From: Echinicola sp. 20G
GTDB lineage: Bacteria; Bacteroidota; Bacteroidia; Cytophagales; Cyclobacteriaceae
Length of the DNA stretch: 64,000 nucleotides
NCBI RefSeq assembly: GCF_015533855.1
Contig: NZ_AP024154.1
Coordinates: forward strand, 4,346,501-4,410,500
Direction: 5' to 3'
Of the stretch, positions 54,104 through 63,804 are shown one piece after another (position 1 is the stretch's first letter; each line of letters begins with the position of its first letter). The notes under the pieces are model-generated. The model made no database searches, was not told the DNA's origin, and was given only the letters and a program-made list of their open reading frames with translations. A program made the position numbers and the translations under genes.

Positions 54104-55416
54104 TGTTTAATTTCTTTTTCGTCCAAATTGCCAAACAAACCTTTATGGATGGCTTTATTGTTTTCTAGGTTCAAAACGCTGAGTTCCGGAAAGGTGCTGT
54201 ACCAAAATCCAGTGATTTTCTGATGAGTCCTTACTCCGGTGATGTAGCCTTTGCGGTCCTTTCCTCCCCCTCCAACTGCCCATTTGGTGGCTGGAAAACC
54301 CGATGCATGCCCAAATATCAGGTTAAGGTTTCTGGTCCTTTTGGTGGAGTCCACAAAGTCATGGGCATAGCCTTCCGAGGTGTTGTCATAATAGGCAATA
54401 AAGACCAAGCGCCTCCTTCCATCAGCCTGAAGCCATCTGGCGGTGTGAACGGTAGGAATATAAGAAAAGGCCCTGACCATCGGGACAATGCGTAAAGTGA
54501 AAGCCAGAAAAAACCCGCGGATAAAGCCCTTTTTTAATGGTGAAATGACACTCATTTCATTCTTGACAGGGTGGATTTCCCTTGATGTAATGTCTAAGAT
54601 TCTTTCGTCAGAAACTTCCTCCAAAGGTTCATAGGGTATATTTTCATCTATTCTCAACAGCACCAATAAAATTCCTATAAGTCCAATGAAAGCACAGAAA
54701 ATGATCAATCCAACCAGCATCAAGGGATGGTGGAAAAATGGATATAGGATGCCCAAAACCAATGAGCTACCCAAAATAAACAACCAAAAGATCAAAGCTC
54801 CATATAGGTTTAAAAAATCCCCAAATGATCTTTTATAAGGTTTCAGTGCCCATGAAAGTTCCGGAATGGTCCGAACATGATCTTGGATTCTTTTCCGTAC
54901 CTGACCAGAAGTCAAGCCTTCCAACCCCGTTCTAAAAGCATCTGAATCCAGGTATTCCTGAATAGCAGAGCGAAGTTGATTTTGCTTAAAGACCAATTCT
55001 TGGGTAACATACTGAAAGCCTGTATAAAAGGTGTTTTTGATGGACGACTTCCTCAAGAACTTTAGCATTTGTTCTACACTTGGCTTTTCGGAATAGTGGT
55101 ATTCCTCACACTGCTTATAAACTTCATGCAGACCTGACAGCCCCACCTCTGCCAACTCCCTAAGGTGTTCTCTTTTGGAACCCGTATAGCTAGTCATCAG
55201 CAATAGGCGGGCAGGTAAGGTTCTTCCACTGGGTGCCACTTCCTTAGGTATTATTACCCAAGTGATAAAATGAGTGGTTTCCAGGTTTTTAGGATTAAAG
55301 GATGGATGGTCATACTTAAAATCATCTTGCAGTGCCTCTAAAACATCCTTCAGCGCATCCATCCCTTCTTGCCGAATTCGGTTGGAAGCTGTAAATCCAT
55401 CATGAATAGTGCCCAT
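54085..55416 (-). CDS. unknown membrane protein heading the peroxidase operon
   Basis: This 443-residue protein has two close transmembrane helices (about 203-226 and 231-254) between soluble halves. Both halves hold a similar pattern, RTLPARLLLMTSYTGS... and DGRRRLVFIAYYDNTSEG..., which suggests a duplicated ferredoxin-like domain. The family is not known to me. Its 19-nt overlap with the DyP gene makes a shared role likely, perhaps anchoring the peroxidase or supplying a lipid-linked substrate. Confidence 0.7.
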   Translation of the reverse strand: MGTIHDGFTASNRIRQEGMDALKDVLEALQDDFKYDHPSFNPKNLETTHFITWVIIPKEVAPSGRTLPARLLLMTSYTGSKREHLRELAEVGLSGLHEVYKQCEEYHYSEKPSVEQMLKFLRKSSIKNTFYTGFQYVTQELVFKQNQLRSAIQEYLDSDAFRTGLEGLTSGQVRKRIQDHVRTIPELSWALKPYKRSFGDFLNLYGALIFWLFILGSSLVLGILYPFFHHPLMLVGLIIFCAFIGLIGILLVLLRIDENIPYEPLEEVSDERILDITSREIHPVKNEMSVISPLKKGFIRGFFLAFTLRIVPMVRAFSYIPTVHTARWLQADGRRRLVFIAYYDNTSEGYAHDFVDSTKRTRNLNLIFGHASGFPATKWAVGGGGKDRKGYITGVRTHQKITGFWYSTFPELSVLNLENNKAIHKGLFGNLDEKEIKQWLLRL

Positions 55417-55731
55417 ATTTCCAATTGTTTTGCTGGCCTTACTATAAGAAAATCAGACTTCATTTCCTTATTGATGCGTTTGGTAATTGGTCAGCTTGTT
55501 AAAAATAGAAAAGTTAATTCGATTGATAATATACTCGGGTTGGCTTAAAGTATTAACAAATCGGTGGCAGTAGCTTATTGAATAAAGATAATAAAAACTG
55601 GAAGTATTTCTATACCGTAATAGGAGTATTTACAATGGTTTCAGTCAGGTGGATCTAAACGATATTGGATCAGGATTTAAACCTACACACTTTTAAATTG
55701 TCTATATTAACACAAATCCTTACTATCTGTT
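55417..55731. other. gene-free divergent region
   Basis: This stretch lies between the divergent peroxidase operon and the esterase gene. It is AT-rich and must hold both promoters, but I could not identify clear elements. Confidence 0.4.
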
Positions 55732-56622
55732 ATGATGATGAGCTACTTATTTTTCTTCAATACACTATTAGCAGTTATTGATTTTTTTCCACAAGATTAT
55801 CTTTATGATTCCAAAGAATATTCAATCATGGTGGATGGTTTAGAGCGGACATATTTGTTTGAACCAATCCAAGATCAACCTGAAAAGGTCCCACTATTAA
55901 TTGTTTTGCACGGTGGCTTTGGAAGTGGAAAGCAGGCTCAAGATAGTTATCAACTCACCCCTATTGCACAGCAACATGGCTACGCAGTGGCCTATCCTGA
56001 TGGCCTCTCACGCGAAGGAAGGCTACTAAAGATAAGGACGTGGAATGCCGGTGGATGCTGCGGTTATTCATCAGAAAATCAAGTAGATGATGTTAAGTTT
56101 ATCAGTAATTTGATAGATAAACTGGTCAAAGAAAATAATATCGACCCTCGAAAGGTATTCATCACGGGCATGTCCAATGGCGCCATGATGTCCTATAGGT
56201 TAGCTTGTGAAATTCCTGAAAAGATCCGGGCCATTGCTCCAGTGGCAGGAGCTATTCTACCTGTGAAAAGCTGTGGCTCACCAGTACCCATCATCCATTT
56301 TCATTCCATGCAAGACCAACACGTTCCCTTGGAAGGTGGAAAAGGAAAAGGTCCATCAGGTTTTGTTTTCCCATCTCTGGAAGAAGTCATGTCTACCTGG
56401 GAAGCTATCAATCAATGTAAAGAGAGGGATGTCACACAACAGAAGGGATTTACCCTTTACCAGTGGAATGAAGGAGCCGTCCCAATGAAATATTATATCA
56501 CTGATGATGGTGGCCATTCCTGGCCTGGAGCCGAAGGAAAACCATGGAGAAGAGCCGATGCCCCATCCACAACTTTGAATGCCAATCAACTGATGTTTGA
56601 GTTTTTTAAAGAATTGGAGTAA
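55732..56622 (+). CDS. PHB-depolymerase/feruloyl-esterase-like secreted hydrolase (LpqC family)
   Basis: This 296-residue alpha/beta hydrolase has an N-terminal hydrophobic stretch (about 3-18) acting as a signal or anchor. It has the oxyanion loop LIVLHGGFGSG, the nucleophile elbow GMSNGAMM (Ser148) and the C-terminal catalytic His in DDGGHSWPG. WNAGGCCGYSSEN is typical of the COG3509 group. Members hydrolyse polyhydroxybutyrate or ferulic esters of plant cell walls. The start is at the first of two adjacent ATGs. Confidence 0.9.
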   Translation: MMMSYLFFFNTLLAVIDFFPQDYLYDSKEYSIMVDGLERTYLFEPIQDQPEKVPLLIVLHGGFGSGKQAQDSYQLTPIAQQHGYAVAYPDGLSREGRLLKIRTWNAGGCCGYSSENQVDDVKFISNLIDKLVKENNIDPRKVFITGMSNGAMMSYRLACEIPEKIRAIAPVAGAILPVKSCGSPVPIIHFHSMQDQHVPLEGGKGKGPSGFVFPSLEEVMSTWEAINQCKERDVTQQKGFTLYQWNEGAVPMKYYITDDGGHSWPGAEGKPWRRADAPSTTLNANQLMFEFFKELE

Positions 56623-56731
56623 ACCCGGACGATGGAGAGAAGTTAATCGTAAACAACTTTTCCTTAATCTGAAATTGAAATCGATTGATTTAAAACACCA
56701 ATTAGTCAACAGTCAGCCATATGTCTAAAAC

Positions 56732-56998
56732 CTAATGTCTATTTTCCAACATTATCCTGGACTCCGAGTACAAATCATAAATAGCAACCAAGCCCTCTTG
56801 ACCTGTATTGTTTGGGTACCATTCTTGTCCTTTTAATTCATCCCTACTTTCTGCATAAACAGGCTTATAGGCTTCATCTACCACATTCCAGATGATCATA
56901 AGGTAGTTATAGGGAATCTTCTTTTCGCGGCCTTGCTCTAACCAAGTTTCAAAAAGTGCTTCATCAAGAGGTTTGGGGTAATCAGAGCTGTCAAACAT
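56732..56998 (-). CDS. small conserved-type hypothetical protein
   Basis: The ATG at 56998 (88 aa, MFDSSDYPKPLDEALFETWL) is preferred to a TTG at 57058. It is a compact soluble protein with acidic and aromatic residues (KIPYNYLMIIWNVVDEAYKP). No domain recognised. Confidence 0.6.
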   Translation of the reverse strand: MFDSSDYPKPLDEALFETWLEQGREKKIPYNYLMIIWNVVDEAYKPVYAESRDELKGQEWYPNNTGQEGLVAIYDLYSESRIMLENRH

Positions 56999-57103
56999 AG
57001 CTAGTATAAAATGTCCTGTAATTCTCCGAAAGGTAGTGATCAGATTTTTACAAGCCAAAAATGCTATAAATCATTTTCTTATGGTTGATAAAAAGCAAAA
57101 AAG

Positions 57104-57127
57104 CCAGGCCAAGAAAGCCTGGTTTTT
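57104..57127. terminator. bidirectional terminator after the Cthe_2159-type gene
   Basis: CCAGGC (57104-57109) and GCCTGG (57117-57122) form the stem. T runs follow on the + strand and also, past the stem, on the - strand, where it ends the gene at 57159. Confidence 0.85.
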
Positions 57128-57158
57128 AACCAAAATTAAATAAACCCACACTAATTAA

Positions 57159-58940
57159 TTATCTTATAGTCGTGATGGTTTTGGAAACTGAAAAGGAACT
57201 TACCAAGCTTCCACCACTGAACGATCCATTGGAATAAAGCCCATCTGATACTTCACCAGTATCTGTTCCTCCAATGTAAATATTATAATTACTGCCATTG
57301 GACAATTCAGGAGAAGAAAAGGCTACAGAAGCAAACTGCTTCGAAGGGGCAAAACTTACTAAAGTGTTTCCTGAGGCATCCTGGAGGGTAAAAAGTGTAT
57401 TGGCGCTCTGCTGGTTCAAATAAACCAAAATCGCATTTTGCTCAGAAGATGAACTGGGTGCCTGGGCCATATTGGAAGTTCCAGCAGCAATCAAAAACCC
57501 TCCAGATATTTTGAAAGAACCATCATAATCCAAAGGTCCATTGGCACCAGAAGAAGGGCCATTTACCAAAACCGTACCTCCTGTCATGGAGATAGATCCA
57601 TTTGCATCTATGCCATCGCCTCCTGCATCCACTACTATATACCCACCTTGAAAGTAGATATAGCTGTCACCGGATGAACCAAAAGGATTTCCTTGACCAG
57701 GCCGCGTACCGGAATTATCATTCCCTCCTGCGGCATTGATCCCATCATCACTTGCCACCAAATGGATATTGCCATCATTAATGGTGATGATGTTGCTTTC
57801 CAATCCTTCGTAAGATTTGTTGACTGTAATCTCTCCTCCATTAATGGTTAATTCTTCATCCGCATGTACCGCATCATCACCGGAAGCTATCTGGAAAACC
57901 CCTGAATAAATGGCCATATTTCCGTCAGAGTGTAAAGCATCATCCGCGGAATCGATATTAAAAGTCCCTCCTTCTAGGAGGTTGTTCACTCCTGCTTTGA
58001 GTGCTTTTGCAGAGATATCTTCATCATATTGACTACTCCCATTTCCTGTAGTTATCTCAAAGCTTCCGTTGGCAATCATCAGATCTGTTTCAGCTGCAAA
58101 ACCGTCACCCTCCGTAGTATTCACTTCAAATATCCCGGCTTCTATCAAGATATATCCTCTATCGGTATCTTCATCATTGTCTGATTTAAATGCATCCCCA
58201 GTAGTGTTCATCTTAAAATTACCATCTCTGATCACCAAATAATCTTTACCCCGTATACCATCATCAGCACTGTTGATTGTAAATTGACCACCATTGATGA
58301 TCAAACCGTCTTTACTGCTAATTCCATCATTATAATTAGCAGTGACAGTAATCGATCCAGGGCCATAAATGGTCATGTCTGCCTTGCTGAAGAAAGCAGC
58401 ATTAGGTTCATCTTCACCTTCCTCATATATATATTCCGAAGCATCCGTAAAACTATTGAAAGTCCCTTCTGGCAGGTAAACAATTACTTTCTCTGCACTC
58501 ATAGCCGCAAAAGGTGCATTGGTAGAATTTCCAATTGACACGCCATTTAGAATGATCTTTACGGATTCTTCATCTTCTGTATCCACTAAAAGTTGTCCGT
58601 CGGATAATGTGCCTTGGATCAAATATGTTCCTGCAGCGTCAATGGTTACAACTGTATTTTCAACACTGGCACCTGACCCAACTACTTCTATCGAATTACC
58701 ATTGAGTTGAATGAGGGTGGATTCAGTCAATTCATAAGTTTCATCTCCAGAATCCTCATGGTCTGATTTATTGCTTTCCATAGCTTCCGCAATGCTAGCA
58801 CTGAAATAGGTTTCGTTTATTGGGGCCTCTTCATCTTCTTGGTCATCGGAAAAGGGATCCAAATCGCTATTACTGGCACATCCAGCCACTCCAAACAAGA
58901 GCATCAAGGCAAAGACATAAATTATTTTAGAATCTTTCAT
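57159..58940 (-). CDS. carbohydrate-binding lipoprotein of the Cthe_2159 type
   Basis: The 593-residue protein has a lipoprotein signal with Cys21 (GVAGC) and an acidic linker. A right-handed beta-helix follows, built of repeats with GG-x-F/I and SADDGI or SADDAL turns (NSADDGIRGKDYLVI, NTEGDGFAAETDLMI, DSADDALHSDGNMAI, ASDDGINAAGG). This is the Cthe_2159 family, reported to bind cellulose and polygalacturonate with Ca2+. The many Asp pairs fit calcium sites. Likely surface-exposed. Confidence 0.85.
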   Translation of the reverse strand: MKDSKIIYVFALMLLFGVAGCASNSDLDPFSDDQEDEEAPINETYFSASIAEAMESNKSDHEDSGDETYELTESTLIQLNGNSIEVVGSGASVENTVVTIDAAGTYLIQGTLSDGQLLVDTEDEESVKIILNGVSIGNSTNAPFAAMSAEKVIVYLPEGTFNSFTDASEYIYEEGEDEPNAAFFSKADMTIYGPGSITVTANYNDGISSKDGLIINGGQFTINSADDGIRGKDYLVIRDGNFKMNTTGDAFKSDNDEDTDRGYILIEAGIFEVNTTEGDGFAAETDLMIANGSFEITTGNGSSQYDEDISAKALKAGVNNLLEGGTFNIDSADDALHSDGNMAIYSGVFQIASGDDAVHADEELTINGGEITVNKSYEGLESNIITINDGNIHLVASDDGINAAGGNDNSGTRPGQGNPFGSSGDSYIYFQGGYIVVDAGGDGIDANGSISMTGGTVLVNGPSSGANGPLDYDGSFKISGGFLIAAGTSNMAQAPSSSSEQNAILVYLNQQSANTLFTLQDASGNTLVSFAPSKQFASVAFSSPELSNGSNYNIYIGGTDTGEVSDGLYSNGSFSGGSLVSSFSVSKTITTIR

Positions 58941-59163
58941 AATGATTTAAATTGTATCTTTTAATTCCGGTTAATCTCCTTGCTTACTTTTACCGGTCCT
59001 AAATTGTAACACGAATCTACAAAGCCTATTATACTGCTTTTGTAAGATTGCGATGTAGTTTAGAATTTCTGCGATGAATTGATCTGGTTAGCCCTTAATG
59101 CTAGGATAGCATTTGCCTGATACTTCATTGAATTCTATCCGTTAAACTTTTTAAGTAAATGTT

Positions 59164-59171
59164 TAACTTTG
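59164..59171 (+). promoter_or_regulatory. candidate -7 element of yjdM
   Basis: TAACTTTG matches the TAnnTTTG consensus, 23 bp before the ATG at 59195. No strong -33 box was seen. Confidence 0.4.
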
Positions 59172-59194
59172 GCATTTACATCAATAAGAATAAA

Positions 59195-59533
59195 ATGTCT
59201 GAAATTATCCCATGCCCTAAATGTGGCTCAGAATATACTTATCCAATGGATGCATTGATGGTTTGTCCTGAATGTGCACATGAATGGAATCCTGAAGAAG
59301 TAGTAGAAGAGGAAACTGGCTTGGTAGTCAAAGATTCCAATGGAAATGTGCTGCAAGATGGAAACGCTGTGGTAGTCATCAAAAACCTACCTGTAAAAGG
59401 CGCTTCTTCCCCTATCAAAGCGGGTACAAAAGTAAAAAACATCAGACTGGTTGAGGGTGATCATAATATCGATTGTAAGATCGATGGATTTGGGAGCATG
59501 GCATTAAAATCAGAATTTGTAAAAAAGGCATGA
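59195..59533 (+). CDS. yjdM: YjdM/PhnA-type zinc-ribbon protein
   Basis: The second ATG (59195, 112 aa) matches the usual family start ([16 protein letters not shown]). A zinc ribbon of two Cys pairs (CPKC and CPEC) is followed by the [20 protein letters not shown] domain. Once called an alkylphosphonate-utilisation protein, its real function remains unclear. Confidence 0.92.
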   Translation: MSEIIPCPKCGSEYTYPMDALMVCPECAHEWNPEEVVEEETGLVVKDSNGNVLQDGNAVVVIKNLPVKGASSPIKAGTKVKNIRLVEGDHNIDCKIDGFGSMALKSEFVKKA

Positions 59534-59831
59534 TATAGTAGAGAATAGTAAGTTTTGAGTATTGAGAAATTATATACAAGACCTGGCTCCCTTAGTATAT
59601 TCCTCTTTTTTCTAGTCTCCTAAGCAATATTTCTTTTTAATTTTTGGGTTCAGAGATACATTTTTCAGTATCTAAATAAATGATAATGAGTATTGGACTC
59701 CCACTTTTCAACAAGCTCATTTATCGCATTATTCACCTTGTTTATCGCAATTCTCCCTAAACAGAAATCTTTCTTATTTTCTTTGGATGATGAAAACAAT
59801 TCAAAACAAGTTAGCCAAAATTTGACATCAC

Positions 59832-60551
59832 ATGGAAAAGAGAACATTCTTAAAATCATTGAGTTTGGGGGGCTTAGCATTCCCTTTTCTCACCTATTGC
59901 ATTGATAACTCAAATGCTGAAGTCGAAGATGAAAATAATGGTACAGGAGATGGTTCTTGCACCACTACTGCCTCAGAAACAGCAGGCCCCTTCCCCACCA
60001 AAAATCCATCTTCTTTACAAAGAATAGATATACGTGGAGATAGGACAGGCATTGAAATGGGCATTGAAATTACTATACTAAATAGAAACACCAGTTGCGA
60101 GCCTTTGGAAATTGCCATTGTAGATATCTGGCATTGTGATAAAGATGGCAACTATTCCGAATATGGCGGTACAGGTATGCAACCAACTGATTATACGGGC
60201 GATCATTTTTTAAGAGGCCGACAAACCACAGATAGTAATGGGAAAGTTGCTTTCACTTCCATTTTTCCAGGGTGGTACCGAGGCCGTGCCACCCACATTC
60301 ACGTCCATGTTTATAATGCCTCTGGAAATTCTCTTTTGGTAACACAGATTGCTTTTCCAGAAGGTTCTGACAGCGCAGTAGTTCAGGTTAATGCATCATC
60401 AGCAAATGGCTATACGCAAGGTATGAGTGGCTATACTTATAATTCCAATGATAATGTGTTTTCAGACGGAGTGGAAACAGAAATGTCCAATATCTCTGGA
60501 AGTATAAGTGAAGGCTATAGCCTTACTCACTCCATAGTGGTAAACGGTTAA
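59832..60551 (+). CDS. intradiol ring-cleavage dioxygenase-like protein
   Basis: This 239-residue protein has an N-terminal hydrophobic leader (KSLSLGGLAFPFLTYC) with a possible lipobox or Tat-like start (MEKRTFLKSL). The domain shows the four iron ligands of protocatechuate/catechol intradiol dioxygenases: a tyrosine in DKDGNYSEY (Tyr108 or Tyr111), Tyr149 in FPGWYRGR, and His155 and His157 in ATHIHVHV. It splits catechol rings between the hydroxyls. Exported members of this family with unknown substrate are common in Bacteroidota. Confidence 0.88.
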   Translation: MEKRTFLKSLSLGGLAFPFLTYCIDNSNAEVEDENNGTGDGSCTTTASETAGPFPTKNPSSLQRIDIRGDRTGIEMGIEITILNRNTSCEPLEIAIVDIWHCDKDGNYSEYGGTGMQPTDYTGDHFLRGRQTTDSNGKVAFTSIFPGWYRGRATHIHVHVYNASGNSLLVTQIAFPEGSDSAVVQVNASSANGYTQGMSGYTYNSNDNVFSDGVETEMSNISGSISEGYSLTHSIVVNG

Positions 60552-60624
60552 ACCCGCTTTGGACCAGTGATGGCAGCACACATGTGACTTCCTCATACAT
60601 TTAAGTTTAAAGACCAAAACGCAA

Positions 60625-61320
60625 ATGGAAATGAATCAAAAAAACCGCATAAGATTGGCTAGAGAAAGGACTTTGGATCAAAGTGACAGCTTACAGCGAT
60701 TTTGGGTGATTGACCCTAAAGCTGATGATCAGAGCATGTCACAGCCATTTTCAGATCTGAAAAGCTGTCAGGACAGCCTGTTACTTCCGGGAAAATCAAA
60801 CACTTATTCATCAACTGATTCTTTTACCATGCTTTTGGTACCCTTAACAGGCAATATAATTATTGAAGAAAAAAAGACCGGAGATATTGAGTTAGGTACC
60901 CTCCTGTTTTTCAAGGTGAGCGAAGGACAGGTATTTAGACTGATTAACCCTAATAAAAATACTCCGGTCAATTTTCTTTTAATAGAACTTATAGAAAGGG
61001 GCTTGAATGAATCGAGAATATTAAGATTTGATAATGTAGCCAATCGCCTCAATGAGACAGTTTGCGATAATCATAAACTATCCTCTTACCAGTACCTCAA
61101 GATTTCCATGGGAGAATTTAAAGGCCGTACTGACATTAATTATTATTCCCCTTTTCTAGAAAATGATCTTTTCGTATTGGTATTATCGGGTGCTTTTGAA
61201 GTCAACGACTGCTTACTATCAACCAGAGATGCTCTTTCCCTTGTCCGCACCAGTCAATTGGAAATGGAATCTCTCTCCAATAATGCTTTTGTGTTAGTTC
61301 TTGATATAAATAAATCATAA
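60625..61320 (+). CDS. cupin-like (pirin-type) protein
   Basis: This 231-residue cytoplasmic protein looks like two cupin barrels. One has FTMLLVPLTGNIIIEE...LGTLLFFKVSEGQVFRLINP; the other has LFVLVLSGAFEVNDCLLSTRDALSLV. The start resembles pirin-like quercetinase proteins (RLARERTLDQSDS). The usual metal-binding His cluster is not obvious, so activity is doubtful. It lies between the dioxygenase and a LytS/LytTR pair, with gaps of ~73 and ~34 bp, so all may be co-transcribed. Confidence 0.6.
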   Translation: MEMNQKNRIRLARERTLDQSDSLQRFWVIDPKADDQSMSQPFSDLKSCQDSLLLPGKSNTYSSTDSFTMLLVPLTGNIIIEEKKTGDIELGTLLFFKVSEGQVFRLINPNKNTPVNFLLIELIERGLNESRILRFDNVANRLNETVCDNHKLSSYQYLKISMGEFKGRTDINYYSPFLENDLFVLVLSGAFEVNDCLLSTRDALSLVRTSQLEMESLSNNAFVLVLDINKS

Positions 61321-61354
61321 ATTTTACTTATCATTAAACTAAAAGTACCCACTG

Positions 61355-62449
61355 GTGATCAACAATAAGAACAATTTGATTTGGCACATCTTAGCCTGCT
61401 TGGCTTTTATGGCTTTACCAGCCATAATTAGTCCTCACCCTCCAGATCCTAATTACCTCTTATCAGGCCCAATTATTAGGGACTTTATCTCTAATGGACT
61501 TATGTTGGTATTTTTTTATTTCAATTATTATATCTTAATTCCAAAGCTTTACTTTAATCGCTTATATGTTTGGTATGGGTTAATAATTGCTGCTGCGTTT
61601 GCCATAATTATTTTTGTACCATCTTTACTTACTGGTTTCAACCCATTTAACTCGGCGCCAATGTCTTTAAGAATGCCTGAAATGATATCTAATAATATGC
61701 CGAGGCCAGAAAGATTGATACCGAGAAATGAACATCGACAAGTTCATGAGCAAAACCTGACCACCTTCCTCACTATGGTAAGTCATAATATTTTACTCTT
61801 AGTGTCTGTCATCTTATTTTCTATTCTGCTAAAGACCAGTGATCGCTTGTTAACCACAGAGAAAGCAAAACATGATGCTGAATTGGGTTCTCTAAGAAAT
61901 CAAATAAAGCCCCATTTCCTTTTTAATACCTTGAATAGCATCTATGCCATGGCAGTAAGGGATAAGTCTTCTGGCACAGCCAGCAGTATCCTAAAACTAT
62001 CAGGTTTAATGCGCTATGTAGTAAGTGAAACGGGTAGGCAATATGTTCCCTTGGAAAAAGAACTTGCCTATCTGAACGATTATGTCGAGTTACAAAAAAT
62101 CCGGTTGGACAAAAAAGTAAAGTTTTACTACGCAGTGCAAGGGAGTCCAATTGGTTATAAAATTGCCCCATTACTACTCATTCCATTTATCGAAAATGCC
62201 TTTAAGCATGGGGTAAATCCAGATGAAGATTCACAAATTAATATCAGTATTAATGTAATGGATAAAACTTTGGATCTGATAGTAGAAAACAACAAAGTAA
62301 AAGTACTGCTGGATGAACATGAAACAAGTGGAAGAGGTATACTCAATGCTAAGGAAAGATTAAGCCTATTGTATCCTAAAAAGCATCTCCTAACTTTAAA
62401 TGAAGATGAATACCTTTATCGAGTACACCTTAATTTGGAACTTTCATGA
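61355..62449 (+). CDS. LytS-type sensor histidine kinase
   Basis: The 364-residue protein starts with GTG and has about four membrane helices in the first 165 residues. The His_kinase (PF06580) domain follows, with the phospho-acceptor in RNQIKPHFLFNTLNS (His187) and the ATP-binding PLLLIPFIENAFKHG. The C-terminal G-box is SGRGILNAKERL. It overlaps the response regulator by 4 nt. No large sensor domain, so the signal is probably read within the membrane. Confidence 0.93.
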   Translation: MINNKNNLIWHILACLAFMALPAIISPHPPDPNYLLSGPIIRDFISNGLMLVFFYFNYYILIPKLYFNRLYVWYGLIIAAAFAIIIFVPSLLTGFNPFNSAPMSLRMPEMISNNMPRPERLIPRNEHRQVHEQNLTTFLTMVSHNILLLVSVILFSILLKTSDRLLTTEKAKHDAELGSLRNQIKPHFLFNTLNSIYAMAVRDKSSGTASSILKLSGLMRYVVSETGRQYVPLEKELAYLNDYVELQKIRLDKKVKFYYAVQGSPIGYKIAPLLLIPFIENAFKHGVNPDEDSQINISINVMDKTLDLIVENNKVKVLLDEHETSGRGILNAKERLSLLYPKKHLLTLNEDEYLYRVHLNLELS

Positions 62450-63129
62450 TTAAAGCCATAGCCATAGATGATGAGCCACTTAGTTTGGAAATCTGTCAAG
62501 CTTACTGCGATGAAGTAGATTTTATCCAATTGGAAAAAACTTTCACCCAGTTAAAGGAAGCGCAATGGTACCTTCAAAATTATCCAGTTGACTTAATATT
62601 TTTGGATATCCATATGCCCAGCATGTCAGGTATCGAGTTTTACAAACAGCTTGACCAGGAAACCATGGTGATCTTCACTACAGCCCATAGCCAGTATGCG
62701 CTTGAAGGTTTTAATCTGAGCGCTATTGACTACCTTCTTAAGCCTTATCCCCTAGAAAGGTTTATGACAGCTGTCAACAAAGCTAAAGGCTATTTCCAAT
62801 ACCAACATCAGCAACCTCAAGTTCAGGAAGACCTTTATGTTCGTGCAGACTATAGCCTAGTTAAAATTCCTATTGAGGACATACTTTATATTGAAGGATT
62901 AGCGGATTACTTAAAGATCCATCAAGAAACTGGAAAGCCTATTATCACCAGAATGACCATGAAAGCTATTCTTGAAAAGATTCCTTCTGATTTTATAAGA
63001 GTTCATCGATCATATATCGTCCCAAAAAAAAGGATAGATAGTATTCGCAATAAAAATATCCATATTGGCAACATAGAGATTCCTATAGGCAATACGTACA
63101 GAGACGCTGTAGAAAAAGCTATAGGTTAA
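62446..63129 (+). CDS. LytTR-family response regulator
   Basis: This 227-residue protein has a CheY-like receiver with acidic pocket DDE (8-10), phospho-acceptor Asp54 (FLDIHMP) and Lys99 (LLKPY). A C-terminal LytTR DNA-binding domain follows (ILYIEGLADYLKIHQE; FIRVHRSYIVPKKRI). It is the partner of the preceding kinase. Targets may include the neighbouring cupin-like and dioxygenase genes, but no repeated sites were found. Confidence 0.95.
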   Translation: MIKAIAIDDEPLSLEICQAYCDEVDFIQLEKTFTQLKEAQWYLQNYPVDLIFLDIHMPSMSGIEFYKQLDQETMVIFTTAHSQYALEGFNLSAIDYLLKPYPLERFMTAVNKAKGYFQYQHQQPQVQEDLYVRADYSLVKIPIEDILYIEGLADYLKIHQETGKPIITRMTMKAILEKIPSDFIRVHRSYIVPKKRIDSIRNKNIHIGNIEIPIGNTYRDAVEKAIG

Positions 63130-63372
63130 ATGATATATGTATTCTAAAAAAGCCTGCCTTGTCAAATAATACTTATTTTTAAGAGAATCCAAATAGGTGG
63201 ATCATTGTCACGACCTAACATAAAAATTTGGCATAATCAAAAAATGGTAACTGCATTAGTTTCCCTTAATGAGCCTCCTGTCGGGATCGTCCCGATAGCC
63301 ATCGAGGACAACGACCTACTGATTACAAGTCTGTTGCTCTATCATCACGATGGCTATCGGGGTAAGAAGACC

Positions 63373-63672
63373 CTAATCGGCATATTTGGACAATAGTTTT
63401 TCACTTATGGCTGGAAAATGCTTTAGGTTCTCAAGATACTTTCTCGATTTATTCCTCTTAATATAGCGTTCTATTTCATGAGCCTGTCTTTTTGACTTAC
63501 AACCGAGACTAAAATAAACTTCCCAATCAGAAGCCCTATGTGTAAAGCTACCTGAAAATACATGTTCATTATGTTGGGAAAGGCGATGAATCAAGTCCTG
63601 TGTATAGCCAATATAAAAAGTATCGATAGAAGGAGAGTACAATATGTAAACGCAAAAATTTGACATAATCAA
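63373..63672 (-). CDS. GIY-YIG endonuclease-domain protein, copy 1
   Basis: The 99-residue protein is a stand-alone GIY-YIG domain (CVYILYSPSIDTFYIGYTQD with Arg in LIHRLSQHN, and a Glu in EIERYIKRNKSR) of the UvrC/YhbQ-like type. Members are DNA nucleases or of unknown role. A diverged second copy follows in tandem, cut by the window edge. Confidence 0.9.
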   Translation of the reverse strand: MIMSNFCVYILYSPSIDTFYIGYTQDLIHRLSQHNEHVFSGSFTHRASDWEVYFSLGCKSKRQAHEIERYIKRNKSRKYLENLKHFPAISEKLLSKYAD

Positions 63673-63699
63673 AAAAGGGTAACTGCATTAGTTACCCTT
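63671..63699 (-). terminator. terminator of the second GIY-YIG copy
   Basis: On the - strand, AAGGGTAAC and GTTACCCTT pair around a 7-nt loop and are followed by six T. It lies directly upstream of copy 1. The matching place in the first repeat (~63243-63267) has lost the perfect pairing. Confidence 0.8.
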
Positions 63700-63804
63700 A
63701 GTGAGCCTCCTGTCGGGATCGTCCCGATAGCTATCGAGGACAACAACCTATTGATTACAAGTCAGTTGCTCTATCATCACGATGACTATCGGGGTAAGAA
63801 GACC

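Noticed and set aside
63205..63396. 63-codon ORF before the GIY-YIG gene
   Set aside because: It lies in the duplicated inverted-repeat segment, and the second copy does not keep the same product.
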